Positions 21,525 through 30,354 of a stretch of DNA of 35,830 nucleotides are shown piece by piece (position 1 is the stretch's first letter; the number at the start of each line of letters is the position of its first letter). The DNA lies in contig JBAZTO010000044.1 in NCBI GenBank assembly GCA_041661865.1, positions 1 to 35,830 of the forward strand, written 5' to 3'. Source of the DNA: JBAZTO01 sp041661865. Lineage in GTDB: Bacteria; Planctomycetota; Phycisphaerae; SM23-33. The translations under genes were made by a program, and so were the position numbers. A model generated the notes under the pieces. The model searched no databases. It was given only the letters and a program-made list of their open reading frames with translations, and had not been told where the DNA came from.

Positions 21525-24500
21525 CTAGTTCCGGTCGCTGGAGCCCAGCATGTTCAGGTTGTTGTTGCCCAGGAGGGCCTCGGGCACGCCTTCGAGCCAG
21601 ATGGCGAGTCCAAAGTTGCCCGAGGTTGCGCGGCCTTGGACGTAGGTGAAGGTGCCGGCCACATAGTACCGGTTGAACTGGCGGATAAGCGCAACGTTGG
21701 TGGCCTCGTTCTGGCCGTTCTTGAAGCGGAAATCATATTGCTCGAACACGCTGAGGGTGTACTTGCGGCTGAGCTTGTAGTTGACGCCGAAGATGCCCAG
21801 CGAAGAGTCCAATTCGTTAATATATCGCCAGCCGAGATAGTAACGCACGCGCGGGTCGCGGGCGATGGCCAGGCCCGCGTCGGCCTTGGCCACCGAGCCG
21901 TCCTTGATGTCGTAGTTCAGGTCCGACAGGAAGGCGGTGGAGTCGGAGACCTGCCAATCGTATTCGGCCGAGACATTGTCCCGCAGGATGCTGTACTCCG
22001 GCCGATACCAGAAGAACTGGCCATTGGAGGCCATATTGGGGTCGTCTTTTGTGAAGAAGCTGGCGATGAGGTTGAACCGCATCCAGTCAACGGTCCGCTC
22101 ATCGGCGCCACCGGGGCCTCGCTTGGTCTGCAACCGCTGGAGCACGCCGACGCTGCCGCCGCCGGTCTGGAGCAGGTGCTCCTCAATGTCCGGGTTCATC
22201 GGGAACAGGTCGTCGGGTTCCACGCCGCCGGTGTCGGAGGCAAAGGCGGTCACCTGCGGCGTGATGACGTGCTTGAGGCGGCGGATGTCCCAGGTGCGGC
22301 TTTCGACGTTGTCGTAGACGCGCCAGATGTCCATGCTCGCGCGTTGCCCGACCTGGCCGTAGGGGCGGAAGTGCTTGTCGCTGCTTTCAGGCACGTCGCC
22401 CCAGTACGTCGCCCGCCCGACGGCATAGGTCAGCAGGTTGACAGGCCCCAGGTGCGCGGGGAAGTCCAGTTCGTTGCGGCTGTCCAGGCGGCCCATGTAA
22501 TTGCTGGAGTCTTCGTCGGTGTCGTCGCCGGGCATCCAGCGCTTGACGCCGGCCCGATCCTCGGTGAAGAAGGTCAGCCGGTCGCCCAGCAGCGGCTGGC
22601 CGATCATGTGGAAGGCCAATTCCGGCCAGGATTCGGTCTGTGTCTGGAAATTGTTGAGGCGGTACTGTAGCAGGCCGCTGACGTCCCAGTTGTCCTGCTG
22701 CTTCTTGACGTACATGAGGGTTTCCTGCGGCTTGCCCGCGTAATACTCCGTGGGGTAGAAGGCCCGCAGGAAATTGGCGTCCGACACGTAGCTGGCCTCA
22801 AGCTGCAACTCCCAACCTTGAGGCAGAACCTGCTTGTGCCGCCACAACAGCCAGCCGCGATCTTCGGGGGCTGGGACATCCTTAATCTCGTTCCCGAAGG
22901 TGTCCTCGCCCTTGCGGTCGATCATGCCGTAGGCCTTGGCATAGCCGCTGTAGTCGCTACGGGCATAATCCAGGTCCAGGTTGGCCTGGGCGCCCTGCTT
23001 GAACCAGTTGAGGCCCAGGGTGGCCTTGAAACCTTCGGGCGGCACGAGGCCCAGCAGGCGAAAGAAGTTCCAGTCGGTCATCACGCCGAAGCCGAGGTTG
23101 CCCTCTTTGCCGAACTTGGCGCTTCGCAGGGCGGAGGAGCCCTCGGTGAGGTCAGTCTTCTGATATGGCCAGTAGAACAGCGGCACGCCCTGGACATTGG
23201 CGGTGGTGTGCTTCATCGTGGCCTCGTACTTCGTCGGCCCGGTGCGCACGCCCTCTTCGTCGTAGGGAGTCTTGTCCTTCAGGTCAACAGTCTCGGCGCC
23301 AATGTGGTAGGACGGCGTGTACAACTCGCTGGAGGAGACCTTGGCGTCGTCGAAGACGACTTCCTTGGTCGATAGCACGTGAGCCTCGCGCGCCCGGATG
23401 TAGATCGGGATGTTCCGCGGCTCCTGCACGCTGGTGAAAACCGGTTCCAGAATTGTCGCCCGGTCGGTGCCCAGGTCGTAGTAGGCCCGAGGCGCCCGGA
23501 AGGTGCGTTCGCCGCGAGAGATCACCACGTCGCCTTCAAGATAAACGCCGTCGAATGTCTCGCCGCCTGATCCGCCCAGCCTGCCTACGCCAGGCCCGAT
23601 AGCAGAGCCGGCCTTCTTGCCGGTGGGCTTGGTGGTAGCGGTATTCTTGCGACTGATCAGGACAGCGGCATCGCTGCGCAGTTCGAGGTACTGATCGCTC
23701 TTGGGATCGCCCATGCCCAGTCGCACGCGGCCGCGGAGGATGGTCACGCGGCGCAGGCCCTCACCGGGCCGGAGTTCCACTTCCTGGGAACTGAGTCCTT
23801 CCTCGTAGGAATAATCGAGAACCCTGGGCTGGGGCTGCTTGACGGGCTTCTTGGCTGCGACGCGAACCGGCTGGGTGGCCGGCCGGGTGGCGCCTTGGGC
23901 CAACCTGCCTCCCGCGGCGACCTGAGCGGCCGGCGGCGGGGGGGGCGACTTCTTGACCGGCGTCATTGTCTGCATCGGTCCCGGCGGTGATGTCGGCGCC
24001 CAAGTGACAATTTCCCTGGGGGCGGCGGCAGTCTCATCCTCGGCCGGCGCGGAGGCAGCGGCTGCGGCCTGTGCCCGCACCTCGGCCAGCGACGGCGGCG
24101 GGGCCTGGGCCTGACGACGCGCCTCGACCGCTCGCTGGTAGAGCGGGCCTTCTTGCACGTCGGCCTGCACAATCTTGCCCGCCGCACGAACCCGCCCGTC
24201 GCAATGCAGCGTGACGAACATGGTCTTGTCGGTGGTGCTGGTGCCGGCGTCAAGAACACTCACGCCGCCTTCGGCGTATATCTCCACGTCATGGCGCGGA
24301 ACCGAGCCGACGTGGGTGGTGTTGATCCAGATCACCGCGTCCTGGCCGCTGACGACTCTCTTGCCGACGGTCACTTTGAAATTGCCGCTGACGACGATTA
24401 CGTCCTGGTTGGCATCCTGGAACGAGGTGATTTCCTTGCCCGAGAGGCGAAGGTCTTCGTGGATATACTCGAAGTTGGCGGCCCAGGCGGCGGCGCCCAG

Positions 24501-24566
24501 CGCGAAAACCACGGCCGCCATCAGCAAAGGCCGCCGAGCGTTACTGCCACCGGGATGATCCTTCAT
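21525..24566 (-). CDS. lptD: LPS-assembly outer-membrane protein LptD (OstA)
   Basis: A 1013-residue outer-membrane translocon that would insert lipopolysaccharide, or a related glycolipid, into the outer leaflet. A signal peptide ends near AAAWA (about 29). An OstA/LptA-like jellyroll domain follows (about 30-120 and again at about 255-400), split by a Pro/Ala-rich low-complexity linker around 170-255. The C-terminal ~600 residues have the alternating aromatic strands of a beta barrel, with blocks such as VPLFYWPYQKTDLTEGSSAL and the terminal FGLAIWLEGVPEALLGNN. AGAAGG before the ATG at 24566 and the signal peptide choose the start. It is longer than E. coli LptD (784) because of the linker and enlarged N-terminal part. 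The partner LptE is not visible. Confidence 0.85.
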   Translation of the reverse strand: MKDHPGGSNARRPLLMAAVVFALGAAAWAANFEYIHEDLRLSGKEITSFQDANQDVIVVSGNFKVTVGKRVVSGQDAVIWINTTHVGSVPRHDVEIYAEGGVSVLDAGTSTTDKTMFVTLHCDGRVRAAGKIVQADVQEGPLYQRAVEARRQAQAPPPSLAEVRAQAAAAASAPAEDETAAAPREIVTWAPTSPPGPMQTMTPVKKSPPPPPAAQVAAGGRLAQGATRPATQPVRVAAKKPVKQPQPRVLDYSYEEGLSSQEVELRPGEGLRRVTILRGRVRLGMGDPKSDQYLELRSDAAVLISRKNTATTKPTGKKAGSAIGPGVGRLGGSGGETFDGVYLEGDVVISRGERTFRAPRAYYDLGTDRATILEPVFTSVQEPRNIPIYIRAREAHVLSTKEVVFDDAKVSSSELYTPSYHIGAETVDLKDKTPYDEEGVRTGPTKYEATMKHTTANVQGVPLFYWPYQKTDLTEGSSALRSAKFGKEGNLGFGVMTDWNFFRLLGLVPPEGFKATLGLNWFKQGAQANLDLDYARSDYSGYAKAYGMIDRKGEDTFGNEIKDVPAPEDRGWLLWRHKQVLPQGWELQLEASYVSDANFLRAFYPTEYYAGKPQETLMYVKKQQDNWDVSGLLQYRLNNFQTQTESWPELAFHMIGQPLLGDRLTFFTEDRAGVKRWMPGDDTDEDSSNYMGRLDSRNELDFPAHLGPVNLLTYAVGRATYWGDVPESSDKHFRPYGQVGQRASMDIWRVYDNVESRTWDIRRLKHVITPQVTAFASDTGGVEPDDLFPMNPDIEEHLLQTGGGSVGVLQRLQTKRGPGGADERTVDWMRFNLIASFFTKDDPNMASNGQFFWYRPEYSILRDNVSAEYDWQVSDSTAFLSDLNYDIKDGSVAKADAGLAIARDPRVRYYLGWRYINELDSSLGIFGVNYKLSRKYTLSVFEQYDFRFKNGQNEATNVALIRQFNRYYVAGTFTYVQGRATSGNFGLAIWLEGVPEALLGNNNLNMLGSSDRN

Positions 24567-24707
24567 CGCCTTCTCGCAGGGTCCAGAAGTTCTGGCCAAT
24601 TGCCGCCGCGGCCGCTTCCGCTCGCCTCCTGGGAAGCCTTGGCCGATGCCCAACCGCGTCTTGGTTCGCCGACAGAGCGGCATGCACGTGTTTCTGGCAC
24701 GGCCGAG

Positions 24708-24735
24708 ATTATAAGTGCAGCCAAGGGCAAGTCAA
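24708..24735 (-). promoter_or_regulatory. Predicted promoter of lptD
   Basis: TTGACT (24730-24735) and a perfect TATAAT (24708-24713) are 16 bases apart on the minus strand. The leader to the ATG would be about 135 bases. The remainder of 24567-24887 shows no gene. Confidence 0.6.
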
Positions 24736-24887
24736 AGAATCTTTCCGTTGGCGTGGCACGGGCAGGCGATTGGAGGATACTCCCTGCCGTCATTCATTGG
24801 GCGGGTGGGAGCGCGGTCTCAACCACCCCGACCTGCCACACCCGCGGGCAGTTCATTCGCGTTTCGCAATTCGCGAATCGCGACTCC

Positions 24888-25952
24888 CTAGCTGCCCGCC
24901 GGAGTGTACTTGCAGACGCAGTCGAAGACTTCGCCGCCGAGGCGATGGGCGACGTTGGGGTCCTTGAGGAGGGCCAGGTTAAGCGTATCGACCTTGAAGG
25001 CGGCGGAGAGGTTGCTTTCGACGGCCCGGCCCATGCCCTCGAGGATGACCAGTTCGGCATCGGCGGCCGCCGCGTTGAGTTCGTCGCTGACGGCCGACAG
25101 GTCGATCATGGGCGTGTCGGTGCCGGTGGAGACGACCTCGAACATTTCGGCGCTGATGAGCGAGGCCAGGTCCTCGTCCACGGCGGCCAGTCGCTCGATG
25201 ACATCGACGGTCTCATCGGCGGTCATATCGTTGAGGCTGGGCAGTTCGTTGGCGGCCAGGACGACCTTGGTGCCCACCAGGGCCAACTCACGAACCAGGG
25301 GCATGATGCCCAGGACGAAGTCGGTGCCCGCGTTATCGACGAACACAACGGCCTTGGCCCACTTGGCCGGCGGGGCCGACAGCAGGTCGGCGGCCAGGCG
25401 GTCGTAATCGTCGATCAGCCAGGGCCGGGGCTTGCCGTTCTTGACGGCGGCGAGGAAATCGGTCGACTGGTTGGCCAGGTGCATGGTGGCCTTGCTGCCC
25501 AGGTCGAAAATATTGCCCGCGAAGACGCACTTGACCAGGTGCAGCCACTTGTCGGCCCCGTTCATCACGTGCAGCTTGCGAACCACCTCGGGATACAAGG
25601 CCATCGCCGAGGCGTTCTCGCGGTCCTTGACGTGCTTGAAGACGTCCTTCAGGCCGTTGGCCCGCAGCGTGCGGTCGCGCAGGCGGCAGAGTTCCAGGAC
25701 ATTAAGCTTGCCGCCGGGCAGCGAGGCGGGGTCGGCCTGCAATTGGCTGATCGCCTGGGCAAACTGCTGCTTGGCCGTCGCACAGGACTTGCCGCTCATG
25801 CGGCCATACTGGGCCGAGGCGTACTTGAGGGCCACCTCGAAGTGGTCGGTGTAGTGCTTCAGCCAGAGTTGGCGTGACGGTTCGTCGGCAATAAGATCCC
25901 AGTCGTGGGCGAGGTAGGATTCCGGATGGCTAAGCAGGCAGAAATGACTCAT
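24888..25952 (-). CDS. DUF89 metal-dependent phosphatase, PANK4-like
   Basis: A 354-residue cytosolic protein resembling the DUF89 domain of pantothenate kinase 4 and ARMT1. The metal site is visible as VVFVDNAGTDFVLG (D206, N207, D211), followed by ANELPSLNDMT (N241, D242) and ILEGMGRAVESN (305-313). The C-terminal block KDPNVAHRLGGEVFDCVCKY is also typical of the PANK4 subgroup. PANK4 removes phosphate from 4'-phosphopantetheine and related damaged metabolites, so a metabolite-repair role in coenzyme A metabolism is plausible; other DUF89 proteins act on sugar phosphates. It has its own promoter at 26009-26037 but no clear ribosome site. Confidence 0.8.
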   Translation of the reverse strand: MSHFCLLSHPESYLAHDWDLIADEPSRQLWLKHYTDHFEVALKYASAQYGRMSGKSCATAKQQFAQAISQLQADPASLPGGKLNVLELCRLRDRTLRANGLKDVFKHVKDRENASAMALYPEVVRKLHVMNGADKWLHLVKCVFAGNIFDLGSKATMHLANQSTDFLAAVKNGKPRPWLIDDYDRLAADLLSAPPAKWAKAVVFVDNAGTDFVLGIMPLVRELALVGTKVVLAANELPSLNDMTADETVDVIERLAAVDEDLASLISAEMFEVVSTGTDTPMIDLSAVSDELNAAAADAELVILEGMGRAVESNLSAAFKVDTLNLALLKDPNVAHRLGGEVFDCVCKYTPAGS

Positions 25953-26008
25953 AGTCGAAGTTTAAGTAGACCCTTCAGTATCTGTTATGGACCCTGGTAC
26001 GAAGACTA

Positions 26009-26037
26009 TCTATAACAGGCCCGCCGCGGCCCGTCAA
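26009..26037 (-). promoter_or_regulatory. Predicted promoter of the DUF89 gene
   Basis: TTGACG (26032-26037) and TATAGA (26009-26014) are 17 bases apart on the minus strand, about 57 bases before the ATG. An inverted repeat, CTGTTAT with ATAACAG (about 25982-26018), overlaps the -10 region and could be an operator. Confidence 0.55.
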
Positions 26038-26100
26038 CACGATCCTGAAACGTATTCTTTCGCGGGCCGGCCCCCTGCGCGGCCAAGCCTTCGCGCCCGG

Positions 26101-27669
26101 TCACAAGGCCTTGACGGCAATGAGCGTCAGGTCGTCCAGGCGGCTTTGCAGGCCCGCAAACCGCCGCATCGTCCACAGCACGTGGCGCAGGATGCCCTGG
26201 GCGCTTCGGCCTTCGCCGATGGCCTCCATCGCCGCCTGCTGGACGCGATCCATGCCGAAGGCCTCGTCGTTGAAGTTGAGCGCCTCGGTCAACCCGTCGG
26301 TGTAGATCAGCACCACGTCGCCGGCCTGGAGCGGCAACACCTGGTAGGACCACCGACCGGCTGAGTCGATGCCCAGCACCGTGCCCGTGCTGCCCAGCAG
26401 CGTACACGTGCCCGAACGGAACAGCACCGGCGGCACGTGGCCGGCGTTGGAATAAGTCAACCGCCGCGCCCGGCTGTCGAGCACGCCGTAGAAAAGCGTC
26501 GCAAAATCGCCCAGCAGCGTGTCGGCGCACAGGTCGCGATTGACCTTGGTCAGCACTTCGAGCATCTGGTAGACGTTAAGGGCATGGGCACGCAGCGAGG
26601 CCCGGATGGAGGCCATCAGCAGCGAGGCCCGCACGCCCTTGCCCACCACGTCGCAGACCGAGATGCCCCAGTTGTCCTGCGGCAACTGGATGAAGTCGTA
26701 GAAGTCCCCGCCCAGCTCGAAGCTGGGGACGTACAGCGCGCCGATCTCCAGGCCCGGCAGGTCCGGCGGGCGCGAGGGAATCATCCTCCGTTGCACCTCG
26801 GCGGCCAGGCGGAGCTGGCGGCGGATGTTGGCGGTGTGGACGGCCTCCTCGTGCAGGCGCGCATTGACAATGGCCGCGGCGGCCTGTCCGGCGATGGCCT
26901 GGAGCAGCGAGATCTCGAACCAGTCGAACTGGTGCGGCTGGGCCGTGTAGACGCGAATGACGCCTTCGGCGCGCCCCTTGAAGACCATCGGCGCGCAGAG
27001 GGCGCTGACGATGCCCTCGCTGCGGGCCTCGGCGGGGTAGAGCACGCGCGGGTCGCTCCGCTCGTCGGCGATGTAGACGGTCTTGAGCTGGCTGATGACC
27101 TCCTGGTCGATCTTGCTGTCCGACAGCAGGATGGGGCCCTTGTCGAGATACTGGGGCGAGAGGTTGGCCACGGCCTTGATCACCAGCTCGCTGCGCTCCG
27201 CGTTGAGCAGGCGAATCGAGCAGGCCTTGGCCTTGAGCACCTCCACGACCGTCCGGGCCACCAGGTCCAGCACGCCCTGGAGGCTGCGCGGGCCGGTGAA
27301 CTCGGCGGTGATGCGATAGAGCGTGGCCAGTTCCTCGACGCGGGAGGCGTGCTCCTCGCCGCGCTGGCACTGGCTGACCAGCACCGCAGCCGTCCACTGG
27401 CAGACCTGGCGGATCTTGCCGTCGGCCCCGGACTTCGGGCTTGTGGCGGAGAAACGGATCTTGCCGATCAGTTCCCCTTCCACCGTCACGGGCACTTCAT
27501 CCGTCGGCCCCGCCAGGCCGTCGTCCGCGGCGGCTGAGGAGTCTTGGGTCAGTGGGGCGCCGTCGGGCGCGCAGATGCGCACCGGCGCCTGCGCAACAGC
27601 GAAGGTCATGTCCTGCAACTGCTGGAGTCGCTCCGGGTCGATGTAATCCCTTAACGTCGGCACAATCAT
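26101..27669 (-). CDS. GAF-domain SpoIIE/RsbU-type PP2C serine phosphatase
   Basis: A 522-residue signalling protein with three parts. An N-terminal ~100-residue sensor-like segment (RDYIDPERLQQLQDM, then RICAPDGAPLTQ) resembles PocR-type ligand-binding domains. A GAF domain covers about 110-275. The C-terminal PPM-type phosphatase has GGDFYDF (320-326), CDVVGKGVRASL (339-350) and LDDLTLIAVK (511-520); Asp322, Asp340 and Asp513 are the likely metal ligands. Such proteins dephosphorylate anti-sigma-factor antagonists in partner switching. No anti-sigma or antagonist gene is adjacent, so the partner is unknown. The ATG at 27669 abuts AAAGGA; the GTG six bases later has better spacing and could be the real start. 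Confidence 0.85.
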   Translation of the reverse strand: MIVPTLRDYIDPERLQQLQDMTFAVAQAPVRICAPDGAPLTQDSSAAADDGLAGPTDEVPVTVEGELIGKIRFSATSPKSGADGKIRQVCQWTAAVLVSQCQRGEEHASRVEELATLYRITAEFTGPRSLQGVLDLVARTVVEVLKAKACSIRLLNAERSELVIKAVANLSPQYLDKGPILLSDSKIDQEVISQLKTVYIADERSDPRVLYPAEARSEGIVSALCAPMVFKGRAEGVIRVYTAQPHQFDWFEISLLQAIAGQAAAAIVNARLHEEAVHTANIRRQLRLAAEVQRRMIPSRPPDLPGLEIGALYVPSFELGGDFYDFIQLPQDNWGISVCDVVGKGVRASLLMASIRASLRAHALNVYQMLEVLTKVNRDLCADTLLGDFATLFYGVLDSRARRLTYSNAGHVPPVLFRSGTCTLLGSTGTVLGIDSAGRWSYQVLPLQAGDVVLIYTDGLTEALNFNDEAFGMDRVQQAAMEAIGEGRSAQGILRHVLWTMRRFAGLQSRLDDLTLIAVKAL

Positions 27670-27695
27670 TTCCTTTACTGCCTTATCAAACGCAC

Positions 27696-27723
27696 ATTGT
27701 AGAACAATCGCGGCAAATTTCAG
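27696..27723 (-). promoter_or_regulatory. Predicted promoter of the SpoIIE-type phosphatase
   Basis: CTGAAA (27718-27723) and TACAAT (27696-27701) are 16 bases apart on the minus strand, about 27 bases before the ATG. Confidence 0.4.
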
Positions 27724-27753
27724 CCCAAAAACAGGCCGGGGAGAATTAGTAGG

Positions 27754-27773
27754 GCGTGCAACTTGTTGCACGC
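27754..27773. repeat. Short hairpin GCGTGCAAC/GTTGCACGC
   Basis: A perfect 9-bp stem with a 2-nt centre in the divergent gap between the phosphatase and araB. It shares the CGTGCAAC word with the hairpin at 2227-2250. Confidence 0.6.
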
Positions 27774-27954
27774 GGAATGAAGCTTATGGGCTTTTCCTTT
27801 TTTGCGGCTGTCTTCGCGGCTGATTCTCTTGGCGACTTACTTACTTCACTTTCAGAGGTGATGGCCCTTTTGCCCGGCAGCGATGCATGTTGAAGGGCGG
27901 CGGAGGATGTCTTATCATGCTCGCCTTGGGCTTGGCCCGTCGAAAGGAAAGAAT

Positions 27955-29640
27955 ATGAGCAAGTACGCGATCGGTCTGGATTACGGCACCAACAGCGTCA
28001 GGGCCCTGGTCGTCGATGTCGCCACGGGCAGGGAAGTGGGCACCTCCGTCTGGCAATACCAGCATGGCCATGCCGGCGTGATCCTGGGCAAGGACCCCAA
28101 CCTCGCCCGCCAGCATCCCGCCGATTACGTGGCCGGCGCCGAGTGCACGATTCGCGCCGCCCTGGCCGCGGCCAAGCGCAACGCCAGGTCTTTCAAGCCC
28201 GCCGACGTGATCGGCATCGGCGTGGACACGACCGGCTCGACTCCTCTGCCGGTGGATCGCGACGGCAAGCCGCTGGCACTGGGCAAAGCCTTCGCCAACG
28301 AGCCGGCTGCGATGGCCTGGCTGTGGAAGGATCACACCGCCGTCGCCGAGGCTGAGGAAATCACCGCCCTGGCTGCCCGGATGCGCCCCCAATACCTGGC
28401 CAAGTGCGGCGGGCGGTATTCGTCGGAGTGGTTCTTCAGCAAGATCCTCCGCTGCAAGCGCACCAGTCCGAAGGTCTTCCGCGCCGCCCATAGCTGGGTG
28501 GAAATCGCCGACTGGATTCCAGCCATGCTCACGGGCACCGAATCGCCCGGGAAGCTCAAGGTGGGCGTCTGTGCCGCGGGGCACAAGGCCATGTTCAACG
28601 CGGAGTGGGGCGGCTATCCCGACGAGAAGTTTCTTTCGGCCCTGGACCCGGCGCTGGGTGCCCTTCGCAGCCGCCTGCCGGCCCGGGCCTATTCGGTCGA
28701 GACGGCCGTGGGCGGCCTGACCGCCGACTGGGCCAGGCGCACAGGTCTGCCGGCGGGCATTCCGGTGGCCGTGGGCGCGTTCGACGCCCACCTGGGCGCC
28801 GTCGGGGCCGGCATCGCGCCGGGCACGCTGGTCAAGATCATCGGCACCAGCACCTGCGACATGATGATCGCCCCGACAACCCACAAGCTGACCGACATCC
28901 CCGGGCTCTGTGGCATCGTCAATGGCAGCGTTCTGCCGGGGTATTTTGGCCTGGAGGCCGGCCAGTCGGCCGTCGGGGACATCTTCAACTGGTTCGTCAA
29001 CTACATCCAGCCCGGCGGCGCCAAGGCCCTCTCGCACGAGGCCCTCTCTGCCGGGGCGGCCAGGCTGTCCCCGGGCGAGTCGGGCCTGCTGGCACTGGAC
29101 TGGAACAACGGCAATCGCACGGTCCTGGTCGACCAGCGCCTCACGGGCCTGCTGCTGGGCCAGACGCTCTACACCACGCCGGCCGAGGTCTACCGCGCCC
29201 TGATCGAGGCCACCGCCTTCGGCGCGCTGACCATCATCAACCGCCTGGAGGAGTACGGCGTGATTGTCCGCGCGATCACCAACTGCGGCGGCATCGCCGA
29301 GAAGAACCCGCTGGTGATGCAGATCTATGCCGACGTGACGGGCCGGCCCATGCGGATCTCGCGCTCGGCCCAGACCTGCGCCCTGGGCTCAGCCATCGCC
29401 GGGGCGGTCGTGGCGGGCAAGAAGGCCGGCGGGCATGCCAACTTCGCCGCCGCCCAGAAGGCGATGACGGGCCTCAAGCCCACGGTCTTCAAGCCCCGCC
29501 CCGCAGCCCACAAGGTCTACCGCGAACTCTACGGCCTCTACCGCCAACTCCACGACGCCTTCGGCACGCGGACCTGGCAAGGCAACTGCTCCAACGTGAT
29601 GAAGCAGTTGCTGGACCTTCGCGGCAAGGCGAGGAAATAG
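27955..29640 (+). CDS. araB: Ribulokinase
   Basis: A 561-residue FGGY-family sugar kinase that phosphorylates L-ribulose to L-ribulose-5-phosphate in arabinose use. The N-terminal phosphate loop is GLDYGTNSVRALVVD (7-21). GVDTTGSTP (89-97) is the ribulokinase form of the sugar-binding turn. The catalytic base is Asp277 in GAFDAHLGAVG, and GTSTCDMMI (297-305) lies in the ATP-binding domain. The C-terminal ATPase fold continues through NCGGIAEKNPLVMQIYADV. The length matches AraB (about 560) rather than xylulokinase (about 490). AAGGAAAG before the ATG at 27955 sets the start. No araA, araD or transporter is adjacent, so it may serve a scattered pathway. Confidence 0.9.
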   Translation: MSKYAIGLDYGTNSVRALVVDVATGREVGTSVWQYQHGHAGVILGKDPNLARQHPADYVAGAECTIRAALAAAKRNARSFKPADVIGIGVDTTGSTPLPVDRDGKPLALGKAFANEPAAMAWLWKDHTAVAEAEEITALAARMRPQYLAKCGGRYSSEWFFSKILRCKRTSPKVFRAAHSWVEIADWIPAMLTGTESPGKLKVGVCAAGHKAMFNAEWGGYPDEKFLSALDPALGALRSRLPARAYSVETAVGGLTADWARRTGLPAGIPVAVGAFDAHLGAVGAGIAPGTLVKIIGTSTCDMMIAPTTHKLTDIPGLCGIVNGSVLPGYFGLEAGQSAVGDIFNWFVNYIQPGGAKALSHEALSAGAARLSPGESGLLALDWNNGNRTVLVDQRLTGLLLGQTLYTTPAEVYRALIEATAFGALTIINRLEEYGVIVRAITNCGGIAEKNPLVMQIYADVTGRPMRISRSAQTCALGSAIAGAVVAGKKAGGHANFAAAQKAMTGLKPTVFKPRPAAHKVYRELYGLYRQLHDAFGTRTWQGNCSNVMKQLLDLRGKARK

Positions 29641-29703
29641 GAACGCCGACAGCGGAGAGGGCAGGGGCCACGCGCGGGTTCAGGGCTTGGTGTCTGAAAG
29701 ACC

Positions 29704-29834
29704 AATAGCCCGTCGCAGTGGAAGTTGTGAGTTCGTGCCACCCCCAAGCGTCGTGTGCTTGGGGGTGTCCGCACGGCCAAGCAAACAACGCTTGACCGTG
29801 GCACCAGAAAAATCCGTTGTGAAAGGCTCCTATT
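29704..29834. repeat. Nested twin-hairpin element (element C)
   Basis: The core 29734-29805 repeats the core of element A at 71 of 72 bases, with the same two hairpins and loops gtcgtgt and aaacaac. The flanks (aatagcc...agttgtgag, then gaaaaatccgttgtgaaaggct) are diverged versions of the outer arms of A. It lies between the convergent araB and the small membrane-protein gene, overlapping the latter's stop. Confidence 0.85.
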
Positions 29835-30354
29835 CTTTTCGCCGTTCGGGCGGGGAGAACAGGAACATGGCCACCAGCAGCGCGCCGGCGGCCAGGAAGA
29901 GCAGGCCGCGGCGAGTGGAGGGTTTCTCGATCCGGGTGCCCAGAGTCAGCAGCAAATTATCCGGCTTGGCCGGGCGCGGGTAGCGGACCGGCTGGATGAC
30001 GTCGGGCGGCAGGGTGGGCATGCCCGCCCGGGGCACGATCACCTCGCGGTCGGGCGTCAGTTCGCCCTGGCTGATGGCCAGACGCTTGGTCAGCACCTCG
30101 CTGTCGGGCAACTCTTCGATCAGCCGGCGCTGGGCCTCGAGCGTCTTGTCGTTCTCGTTGACGGCCACCTGCTGGCAATCGCGATCGTAGACCACCTGCT
30201 GCAACTGCGCGTAGGCAGGCAGCAGGATCAGGGCGGCCAGGATGACCATGGCCAGCCCCGCCAGCGTCAGGAATCCAAGGCCTCGCCCGAGGGCGAAGAT
30301 CAGCCAAGGTCCGCGGGCGCGGGAATCAGCCTTTCGCCCAGGTTGATGCTCCAT
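29830..30354 (-). CDS. Two-TM membrane protein with coiled coil, unknown function
   Basis: A 174-residue protein I cannot name. A basic N-terminus (1-16) precedes a long hydrophobic segment (about 17-50). A charged Gln/Asp/Glu-rich stretch that may form a coiled coil covers about 50-95. A Pro-rich region (100-137) leads to a second hydrophobic segment (about 150-166) and a short charged tail. The first half resembles the layout of septum-formation proteins of the FtsB/DivIC type, often encoded after eno, but the second membrane segment does not fit that family. It overlaps the eno 3' end by 29 bases, so it is probably co-transcribed. There is no clear ribosome site. Confidence 0.6.
   Translation of the reverse strand: MEHQPGRKADSRARGPWLIFALGRGLGFLTLAGLAMVILAALILLPAYAQLQQVVYDRDCQQVAVNENDKTLEAQRRLIEELPDSEVLTKRLAISQGELTPDREVIVPRAGMPTLPPDVIQPVRYPRPAKPDNLLLTLGTRIEKPSTRRGLLFLAAGALLVAMFLFSPPERRKE

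Noticed and set aside
24153..25877. A 574-residue plus-strand frame covering the lptD 5' end and the DUF89 gene
   Set aside because: It spans two well-supported minus-strand genes and the lptD promoter, and has no domain or ribosome site.
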